Positions 4,089-15,000 of a DNA stretch of 23,218 nucleotides are shown piece by piece. Below the pieces are notes generated by a model, which saw only the letters and a program-made list of their open reading frames with translations, did no database searches and was not told where the DNA came from. Both the position numbers and the translations under genes were made by a program. How positions within the stretch are numbered: position 1 is the first letter of the stretch; each line of letters opens with the position of its first letter. Source of the stretch: a virus. The stretch is taken from the IMG/VR virus record IMGVR_UViG_3300017818_000115, positions 1 through 23,218 of that record. One strand, given 5' to 3'.

Positions 4089-6065
4089 ATGCCCTTTACA
4101 AAATTCACGAATCTAGATTTTGACCAGATAAAGACCTCAATCAAAGATTATCTTCGTGCTAATTCAACATTTAGCGACTTTGATTTTGAGGGATCAAATT
4201 TCTCTGTCTTAATTGACACCCTAGCATATAATACTTATATTACTGCATTCAACAGTAATATGATTGTCAATGAATCCTTCTTGGATTCTGCAACTCTTCG
4301 TGAAAATGTAGTATCACTCGCAAGAAACATTGGTTATGTACCCCGCTCCAGAACGGCAGCAAGGGCAACGATTTCTTTCACAGTATCAACTACCGAAGAC
4401 ACTCCTACACTCACTCTCAGAAGGGGTTTGGTGTGCGTAGGAACGGCAAATGACACAACATATACCTTCTCAATTCCAGAAGATGTAACTACAACCGTCA
4501 TTGATGGTGTTGCATCGTTTGATGAGGTAGAAGTTTATCAAGGAACCTATCTCACAAAACAATTCACATATGATGGTTCTTTGGATCAAAGATTTATTTT
4601 GAATAATTCTTTTATTGACACTTCTACACTTTCTGTCTATGTAAAAAGAACAAATGACAGTGGACTAGGAATTGAGTATGCGGCAATAGACAATATCTTA
4701 GACACAACGTCAGAATCCAGAATTTATATTCTACAAGAAGTGCAAGATGAGAAGTATGAGGTAAAATTTGGTGATGGAATCATTGGTAAGAAACTTGGTG
4801 ATTCTGTTGGTTATGATGGCACCATAATCACCGCAAATTATATCATTACTGATGGCGAAGATGGAAATGGTGCCAGTGTCTTCACATTTTCTGGAAGTGT
4901 AACAACTGCCAATGATAAAATCATTAACCCAGGAACAGTTACGATAACTACGGACCAGTCGTCTCAGAATGGGTCGAGCATAGAACCTATTGACTCTATC
5001 AAGTACTATGCTCCAAGAGTGTATTCAGCACAAAATAGGGCAGTGACTTCTAGAGACTATGAGGCAATTATAAAAACAATATATCCAGAAACAGAATCTG
5101 TTGCTGTTGTTGGTGGTGAAGAATTAGATCCACCAGAGTATGGTAACGTAATTCTGAGCATTAAACCAAAGAATGGCAGTTTTGTTTCCGATTTCAATAA
5201 GTCAAGAATTTTAAGTCAACTAAAACAATATACTGTTTCAGGAATCAATCCAAAAATTATAGATCTTAAGACTCTTTATGTTGAGGTAGAGTCTGCCGTT
5301 TACTATAATTACTCGCAAGTATCGAGCGTAGACTCCTTAAAAACTAATGTATTGAATAGTTTAACTAAGTATTCCGAGTCATTGGATCTCAATAAATTTG
5401 GCGGAAGATTTAAATATAGTAAAGTTCTTAGTGTAATTGATACGACTGATGCGGCAATTACTTCTAATATCACCAAAGTTAAAATTAGAAGAGATCTAAA
5501 AGCAGCTTTAAATCAATTTGCACAATATGAGTTGTGTTTTGGCAACAAGTTCCATGTAAACCCTCAAGGAAGAAATATTAAATCAACAGGATTTAAGATT
5601 GCTGGTGAATCCTCTACTGTTTTCTTAACAGATACACCCACAATAACGTCAGGAGGAACTAATGTAACAAGTTCTACTTCTGCTGAGGAGGTTTTTCTCA
5701 ATAGACCAACAACAATCGGAGCAACAACGGGCGTTCTTTCAATAGTTAAAATTGGTTCTGATGGTAGAAGTATTGTTGTTGCCAAAGATGTTGGAACGGT
5801 TGATTATGTAAAAGGTGAGATTAAGATAGGAACTATCAATATAACATCAACAACAAAAGAAAATGGAATTATAGAGGTTCAGGCTTTCCCAGAATCTAAT
5901 GATGTTGTTGGATTGAAGGATCTTTATTTGTCGTTTGATGTTTCTAAAAGTACAATAAATATGGTAAGGGATGTAATTGCTTCTGGTGATGAAATAACTG
6001 GAAAAGTGTTTACTAGAGATTACTATACATCAAGTTACTCAAACGGGAATTTAGCAAGAAACTAA
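4089..6065 (+). CDS. 6: Baseplate wedge protein gp6
   Basis: At 658 residues this is almost exactly the length of T4 gp6, the dimeric wedge subunit that forms the ring around the baseplate hub, homologous to phage Mu gp47 / P2 J (Baseplate_J). The N-terminal helices (FTNLDFDQIKTSIKDYLRAN, then LIDTLAYNTYITAFNSNMIVNESFLDSA) and the following VSLARNIGYVPRSRTAARA are typical of gp6-type proteins. The middle has the characteristic EVKFGDGIIGKKL segment and PRVYSAQNRAVTSRDYEAII (about 308-327). The C-terminal third is beta-rich. It begins one base after gp25 and ends one base before the giant gene, so translational coupling is likely. No Shine-Dalgarno sequence is evident. Assignment is from pattern and position. 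Confidence 0.92.
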   Translation: MPFTKFTNLDFDQIKTSIKDYLRANSTFSDFDFEGSNFSVLIDTLAYNTYITAFNSNMIVNESFLDSATLRENVVSLARNIGYVPRSRTAARATISFTVSTTEDTPTLTLRRGLVCVGTANDTTYTFSIPEDVTTTVIDGVASFDEVEVYQGTYLTKQFTYDGSLDQRFILNNSFIDTSTLSVYVKRTNDSGLGIEYAAIDNILDTTSESRIYILQEVQDEKYEVKFGDGIIGKKLGDSVGYDGTIITANYIITDGEDGNGASVFTFSGSVTTANDKIINPGTVTITTDQSSQNGSSIEPIDSIKYYAPRVYSAQNRAVTSRDYEAIIKTIYPETESVAVVGGEELDPPEYGNVILSIKPKNGSFVSDFNKSRILSQLKQYTVSGINPKIIDLKTLYVEVESAVYYNYSQVSSVDSLKTNVLNSLTKYSESLDLNKFGGRFKYSKVLSVIDTTDAAITSNITKVKIRRDLKAALNQFAQYELCFGNKFHVNPQGRNIKSTGFKIAGESSTVFLTDTPTITSGGTNVTSSTSAEEVFLNRPTTIGATTGVLSIVKIGSDGRSIVVAKDVGTVDYVKGEIKIGTINITSTTKENGIIEVQAFPESNDVVGLKDLYLSFDVSKSTINMVRDVIASGDEITGKVFTRDYYTSSYSNGNLARN

Positions 6066-6066
6066 T

Positions 6067-9000
6067 ATGATACAGACTGGTTTTGAATCTAGAGTCAAGG
6101 TTCAGCAGATTGTTGAGGGCCAACTTCCAAGTTTTATATTGGATGAAAATCCAAATGCTTCTGAGTTTTTAAAACAATATTACATATCTCAAGAGTATCA
6201 AGGCGGTCCAATAGACATTGCCGAAAATCTTGATCAATATCTGAAGTTAGACAATCTTACGCCAGAAGTAGTTGTTGATAGCACAACACTATCTTCTGAT
6301 GTCAGTTCAAGTGCAGAATCTATTACTGTTTCTAGCATTAAAGGATTTCCGAGTAAGTATGGTCTTTTGAAGATTGATGACGAAATCATTACTTACACAG
6401 GAATAACTGGAAGCACTTTTACTGGGTGTATTCGTGGATTTAGTGGTATTACAAATTATCACCAAGATCTGAACCAAGAAGAACTAACATTTTCAACCTC
6501 AGATGCGGCAGAACATACTGCTGACACAACCGTTCAAAATCTCAGTTCTCTTTTCCTCAAGGAGTTTTATCAAAAGGTAAAATATACTATTGCTCCAGGA
6601 TTAGAAAAAACAGAATTTACATCCGAGTTGGATGTGGGTAATTTTTTAATTGAAGCAAATTCCTTCTATAAAGCAAAGGGAACTGACGAGTCTTTCAGAA
6701 TTTTGTTTAATGTTCTCTATAATGAGACACCAAAAATTATAAATCTGGAAGAATATCTTATCAAACCATCTTCTGCTGAATATGTAAAGAATGAAATCAT
6801 TCTTGCTGAAGTTATTTCTGGATCTAATCCAAGAAATTTGGTTGGACAAACTGTAACAAAGTCTACAGATTCCTCCACAAATGCTTCCGTTTCTTCAGTA
6901 GAATCCTTCAATAGAAATAATCAACAATATTATAAGATATCTCTTTTTGTTGGTAATGATGAATTCCCAACAATTTTGGGTAATTTTACAATAACCCCCA
7001 ATACAAAGGCAACATCCGATTCTTCGGCATCGTCTTCGGTAGTTACTGTAGACTCTACAATAGGATTTCCAGAAAGTGGAACCTTGGTCTGTGGAAACAA
7101 TACAATAACCTATACTAGTAAATCAATAAACCAGTTTTTGGGTTGTAGTGGAATAACAGAAGACATTGCAAAAAATTCAGTAGTTAGAAACAATGATACT
7201 TACTTTGGATATGAGAATGGTGATACTAGCAAGAAAGTAGAATTTAGAATTCTTGGCGTACTATCAGAGTTCTCTGCGACATCAGATAATCTTAATGTTT
7301 CTGAAGGTGATATTGTTGGCATCAAAAATCTTGGCGACTTAATTGAAAATCCTCAAACTAAGACACAGAAACAGATCTTTGCAAACTCTTGGATTTATAA
7401 TACTGCTGCCAGATATGAAGTATTGAGTACCGATGCCAATTATGTTTTGGCAACCAATATCGATAGATCTAGTCTAAAAGTTGGTGATAGAGTAGAGTTA
7501 CTTGAAAGAGACACCGAAACTTTAGTAGAAGCAACAAATGATCCAAGAATAATTCAAATAATTTCTGATAATACTGTAGAAATAGGCGGAGGATCTTTTT
7601 CTACAGTATCTGGGAAAAAATATGATTTAAGAAGAAAAATCAATACTGCAAGTAGTTCTGGTGTTTCATTGGAATATGGAAATGGTTTGATCACGTCAGA
7701 CGTACAAAATTTGTATTCTGATGGTGAAGATTATGCATATGTTGCATCAAACTCTTTACCATCATCCGCACTTTCTGATCCATATGACTACAGATATACC
7801 ATAAGTGCAGACATTAAGTCTGCAAGTATATCTTCTGTGAATAATTTGTTCAATAAAAATTCTGATGATGAATATGATACAATAGGTTTCGCAGATGCTG
7901 CACCATTCATAACTGGAGATAGAGTTTACTATCAACCAAGTTCCACTTCGCTTATTGGATTGGAAGCAGGAAGTTATTATGTTGAGGTTCTTTCCGACAA
8001 CAAAAAAATCAAATTATATTCTTCACCAGCTTTTGTTGGGACTACACCATTAAAATTTAGAGTTCCAGATTCTGGTGTAGATACTCAAACCTTTACATTA
8101 TATTCACAAAGATCTAATCAGATTGGAGTACAGAAGGTTCTTAAAAAATTCCCACTTCAATCTCAAATAAAGAGTCCAGGAGTTGAGACTATTCCAGGAA
8201 CAACTGGAATGTTAATCAATGGCGTTGAAATTAATAATTACAAGTCTTTAGATAAAATTTACTATGGTCCTTTAGAATCTCTTGACGTTTTAAATGGTGG
8301 AGAAAATTTTGATGTCATAAATCTCCCAACCATATCCATTGCCTCTGGTACATCAGATGCTTTGGCACAACCTGTAATCAGTGGTTCTATTATTAATGTT
8401 TATATTGATGCACAAGACTATGACATTAATAAAATTCTTTCTATAGACGTTAGTGGTGGAAATGGTTCTGGTGCTATTTTGGAACCAATTATTAGAAAAA
8501 GAGTAAGAGAGATAGATTTTGATGGAAGAACTGTAGTAAACGGTGGTGGCATAAGTACAACTGGAAATAGAATTTCTTTCCTAACAGAACACAATTTAAA
8601 CAATGGAGAAGAGGTAGTATATAACTCCAATGGCAATTCTCAGGTAATAATTGGTTCTGGATCATCTACTTTAATAAACAATTCTTCCTATTTTGTAAAA
8701 GTTGAAAATAATACTACTATAAGTCTATTTGAATCTTTAGATGATTATAATAACAATACCAATATAGTTGGATTTACTACAGGAACTCAAGGAACTCATA
8801 AGTTTAAAACAATAACACCAAAGAATACAATTTCTGAAATAAAAGTAATTGATGGTGGAAGCGGATATACAAATAGAAGATTGACTGTCAAATCTTCTGG
8901 CATATCATCAATAACAGATTCTATTTCCTTCAAAGATCATGGATTTAATACTGGTGATCTGGTTACATATGAATATGAAACTTCAGCGATAACAGGAATT

Positions 9001-12000
9001 TCAACATCCAATCAATACTATGTTTTAAAGATTGATGATGATTCGTTTAGAATTTGTAATGCAGGAGTTGCTGGAACAGATACTTCTTTCTTTAATAGGA
9101 AAAAATATGAAGTTTTCTCAGACACAGGTTCTGGATATCAATATTTCAGTTATCCAACAATTTCAGTATCAGTAAAATACAATCCCGTTGGATTTAGTAC
9201 TAATACTCAAACCTATCAGGAGATTGTAGCAACTCCTGTTGTAAGAGGATCTATAGAGCAAGTGTACCTTTATGAGAATGGTGCTGGATATGGATCTACA
9301 GTAATAAATTACGAAAATAATCCCACCGTAACCATAAAGAATGGGAAAAATGCATCATTAGTTCCAATCATTTCTAATGGGAAGGTAGTTTCTGTAGACA
9401 TTCAATATAGTGGAGAAGAATATTATTCAATTCCTGATCTAATTGTCACTGACTCTAGCGAATCTGGAAGTGGTGCAAAACTAAGACCTGTTATTTCTGG
9501 TGGAAAAATAACAGAAGTTAAAGTAATAAGTGGAGGGTCAGGATATTCTGATTCTTCAACCTCTATTTTGGTCAAATCTTCGGGAATTAATGCAGTATTA
9601 AATCCAAAAATTAGAGCACTTACTGTAAACGAAAATCGCAGACTTGGAAATGAAATCTTGCAAGAGTCTGACAATAAGTTAAAGTATACAGTCTCTGGTT
9701 ACTATGAAGATTTAAGGACATCATTTGGTGAGAATGTTGGAAGTATTTCTGGAATTATTGGATGGGCTTATGACGGAAATCCAATTTATGGATCATATGG
9801 ATATTCGGATCCAAAAGATTCTGCATCAGCGATATCAAGAGTTTCTTCTGGTTATGTTCTAGATACTACGTATATCGATAGACCATCAGGTTTTGATTCG
9901 GGATTTTTTGTAGAGGATTACAAGTTTACAGGTTCTGGGTCCACTCTTGATAAAAACAATGGCAGATTTGGTAAAACTCCAGAATTTCCAAACGGTGTAT
10001 ATGCATATTTTGCAACCATTGATTCGTCCGGAAATCCAGAGTTCCCATATTTCATCGGAAATGATTATAAGTCAGAAATTTTAAGTGAAAATACTACACT
10101 AGATCAGTCTTTTGACTTTTCAAATTCTAGTCTGCTTAGAAATACTTATCCATATAAAGTTTCAGATAAAAATGCTGGATATGATTTTATCCCAAAAATT
10201 GATGATATTACAAGTCAAAAAATAGTCGTAGAGTCTGTATCTCAGGGAAGCGTTGAAAGTTTTACTGTAAAGAATTCTGGTACAAGATATAAGGTTAATG
10301 ATACTCTAGAGTTGAATGATGTTGGAGGTGCAAACGCTGTTGTATCATCTCTAGAAGGAAAGGATATTACCAATTTAGAAACTACAGTTACAACATATGA
10401 GGAGTCAATATTTACTTGGGTTGATGGAGAAACGGTAAAAGTTTCAATCTTACCAAGTCATACTTTAAATAATAATGATCATGTAACTATTTCTGGATTA
10501 TCTACAGATCTCTCAAAATTGAATAGAGTTTACAAGATAAATGTTAATTCAAAGAGTTCTGTTGCAATATCTTCAATATCTTCAGCAACAAGCATTGGTG
10601 GAACTGAAATATACGTCTCGTCAATTCCTAATAATATTTCCATAGGAAGTAGCATTGGTATAGGAACCGAAACTCTCAGAGTTTTAGAGTTATTCCAAAA
10701 TGAAAATGTAATTAGAGTAGAAAGGGGACTGACAAATGTTTCTCACGATGCAAATTCAACAATAACCTTCAAGCCTGATTCATTTACAATTAAACAAAAT
10801 ATTGATTTTTTCAATTCCAAAATTAATGATAAAATTTTCTTTAATCCCACGGAAGCGGTTGGATATGGAACAACTGCAGGAACTTCGTATTTAACTACAT
10901 TCGATTTTGGAGATCAAGTTGGAATTGAGAGAAGTATTCCAATAAAGGGAATTTACTTAAAAAATCATCCATTCACAAATAACCAACAGATCGTTTATTC
11001 TACAGACGGATCTAATATATTAGTTTCCACTGATGGTATATCAACAAATAATTTACCTTCCACTGTCTTTGTCATTAATAAAGGAAAGGATTTAATCGGA
11101 ATAAAAACTACTTTAAGTTCTGAAGAAGTATTTTTCCACAGTGGAGGTGATGACAGTGATTTATATTCTTTCGAATCTCAATATACTCAAACTACAGGAA
11201 AAGTTGAAAAAGTAAAAACTACAGTTTCAGTTTCTACTTCTCATGGAATGTCCACCGATGATGTCGTCAATCTAACAGTTAATTCTAATTTATCTGTTGG
11301 TATTGGAACATCTACTGCTGTAAGAATTTCTAGAGATCAAAATAGAATTTTAGTTAATCCCATAGGATTTAATTCTACTGCTATTAATATATCCACAAAT
11401 ACAATTACATTGCCTGATCATGAATTGGAAACGGGAGATAAAATTTACTATTCTGCCGATTTAGTTGCTTCTGGATTATCCATCGGAGATTATTACATCT
11501 TTAAAATAGACTCTAATAGTGTAAAACTAACTGAAACTTATTTTGAATCTCTTAAAGTTCCACCCACAGTGGTAAGTATTGCAGGAACTGGAGGAAGTTC
11601 TCAATCTATATCCAAAGTTAATCCAAAAATAGAATCGACAAAAAATAATAACTTGGTATTTGATTTATCAGATTCTTCCCTCCTAGATTATAAGTTTAGA
11701 ATTTATAATGATCAAAACTTCGAGGATGAGTTTGTCTCAACAGGATCAACAACACCATTTAATGTATCGGGTGTGGGTACTGTCGGCGTTTCAACAAATG
11801 CATCTCTAACTATAAATTACAGTTCTAACCTACCCGAAAAATTATATTATAATTTAGAAAAATCTGGATTTATAAGCACTGCTGACAAAGATGTAAATGA
11901 CTATTCTCAAATTTCATTTGTAGATAGTGTATATAATGGAAATCACACTATTGTTGGCGTTGCAACGACATCATTCGACTTAGTTCTCAATCGTGCTCCT

Positions 12001-15000
12001 GAAAGGTTATCATATACTCAGAGTGAGTGCGATGACTTAAAGTATACAACAACATCTACTACTGCAACAGGTGGAATTGACAAGGTAAGAATTATTTCTG
12101 GTGGATATGGGTATAAGAAGGCACCAATTGTTAGTAATGTCACTTCAACAAATGGTAAAGATGCATATCTTTTGGCAAAATCAAATTCCATTGGAAGTAT
12201 AAAAGAATTGAGAATTGTAAATAAAGAATTCGAATATTCTTTTGATCCAACCTTAAGACCGTCTGCTTTCATATCTCCAAACATTATTACAACAGATTCA
12301 AACACATTAGATTCTGTACTAGTTGAGAATGGAGGTAGTGGATATACTCAAGAACCAGAAGTTATTGTTGTAAATTCTACTACTGGAGATAAGATTAATT
12401 CCGGAAATTTAAAAGCTTCTTTGGTTGGTGAGTCGATACAAACTGTAGAAATATTAGAAAATCCAAGAGGTCTTCCAGAAGATTCCGTTAATATTATTAC
12501 TATCAATAATAGTAACGGAATAAGCATTCAAAAAGTTGAATCTAGTTCGACTGGAATATTTACTTGCTCTATAACTGTTCCTCCACTAGGATTTGTCACT
12601 CTCCCATTTGCTGCAGGAGATAAAGTTTTTATTGAGGGCATTGAAAAATTCGGTTCAGATGGATCTGGATTTAATTCTGAAGATTATGATTATAAATTCC
12701 TTGTTGTTGATAGTTATGATTCTTCATCAACACCTTACCATAAAGTAGTATTTGACCTCTCAAGCACTGCTAATAGTGGATTAACTACTAATACCGGTAT
12801 TGCCAAGACATCAACAGGAGCATTTGGTTCATTAATTCATTTTGACAATTATCCAACTTTTGAAGTAACTCAAAGAAGATTAGATTTTAATGTTGGAGAA
12901 CAACTAATTTCTAATCAGACGGAGAGAGATCTGTTCATTACTAGTTCTGATGGAACAAGATTGAAAGTTTCTGGAACTTATGAATTATCTGTTGGCGAAA
13001 CAATAACAGGGAAATCAACGGGAACTATAGCAACAATTGACGAAATAGAAATTAATTCTGGAACATTTGATGTCGATTATTCTATTCCAGAAAATGTAGG
13101 ATGGTCTGATGAAATTGGAAAATTAAATACTGATAATCAGGTTATTCCAGATAATGACTATTATCAAAATCTTTCATATTCTGTAAAGAGTAGTAAAGAA
13201 TATGAAGAAGTAGAAAAATCTATCAAACCTTTACTTCACACTAGTGGATTGAAAGATTTTGCCGATACTGGTATAACATCTACAACAGATGCGTCAGACG
13301 CACTTGGAATTGATAAAACAACAGTAATTCGTGATTTTATAGATGATCTTAGAGTTGATACAATTTATGATTTTGATTTTGCCAAAGACATTGATATTGA
13401 TTCTGAAGGAAGATCGACGTATCTACAATTATTGAATACAAAGTTAACTGATTATACGGACAACATTGGGAACGTTGTATTGGCAATAGATGATATTAGC
13501 GACAAGTTCTCATATTTTGAGGATAGTCCCAGTGAGTATTTAAATTTACTTAAATTAAATTCTTCAACTTCTTTTGAAAGTTTCTTAGTAAGAATCACAA
13601 ATGCTAATAACAGTGAAGTTCAACTCACAGAAGTAGTAGTTTTAAATGATGGTGCTAATAGTTTCCTTGTAGAAAAGGGTGGAGTTGTTAATGTAGGTTC
13701 TGGATCAACATCTCATACGCCAGATGAACAATATGGAGATTTGGATATTGTAGTAGATGAATTTAATGATAGTTATTTGAGATTTATTCCTGAAGATCCC
13801 TATGATACAGACTATGATTTAAAACTCATAAGAAATACTTTTACAAATTCTATATCTGGTATTGGTACAACTTCTATTGGATTTATTGATTTAGTAAGTA
13901 CTACCGGTGTTACAACTTCCGAATCTACTAAAACTATAGCGTCATTTGACAATAGTGAATTTGAATCCTTGTATGCCAATGTTCAGATCATTGATAATAC
14001 TTCAAATGATATGAATTTTGTTGAACTATATGTAACTTCAGATGGATCAAATACTTATCTCTCAGAGTACTATTTTGATAGTGAAAGTGAAACATCATCT
14101 TTCTCAAATAACTTTATAGGATCTTTTGGTGCAAATCTCTCTAGTGGAATTTTATCATTAAATTATACCAACACTTCTTCCAATGACAACACTTTTAGAG
14201 CAAGAGTTGTTGGATTTGGAACTACTACGTCTGGAACTGGAACTTATAGATTTAGATTGGACAGAGAACCTGAAGGATCTGAAAGATCTGCAATCTATAA
14301 ATCAGATTTTACTACGGGAATTGGAACAGCAACTATAGTTTCATTAGACAAGACACTATTCAACTCTACAAAATCTCTTGTAGAAATTAGTGTTGGAGAT
14401 ACAAAATCTGTTCATCAAATTATGATGATACAAGATGATAGTGATGTTTATCTGCAACAGTCAGCTTTATTGAGTGTTAGTGGTATATCGACATTTGATA
14501 CTGCAATTGGTATAGGAACATTTGGTGGAAATAATTCTGGATCAAACTTAGAACTTAAGTTCTACCCAGATTCCGACTATTCTTCCCAAAACATAGTTAT
14601 TTCTGCATTCACCCAATGTTTTTATACTGTTTTAGATACAGTTAATACACCTCCATCTCTTGAGTATGGAAACACTCAAGAGTCTGTTAATCTTAAATTC
14701 TATAATTCTATCAATGGAGATAGAATTAATAGAACCAATTTTACATTAACATCCGAAGGAACTCCAATTTTTGTCAAAGTAATTGATCCTGAAGACACCA
14801 ATGCATTAATAGCAACTACAGGAACATTTAATGTTACAAATCACTTCTTCAGAGATGGTGAAGAATTAGTTTATACACCAAAATCAACCATTGTTGGTGT
14901 CGCAACTACTGCAATGACATATAGAGATGCGGATAGTGGAGTATCTGATACTTTACCATCTACCGTTTTTGCTGTTGTAACGAATCGTAATTACGATCAA

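Noticed and set aside
12018-12305. Minus-strand open frames inside the giant gene (this one and several like it)
   Set aside because: They are shadows of a strong repeat-rich coding frame, with no start signals or family features.
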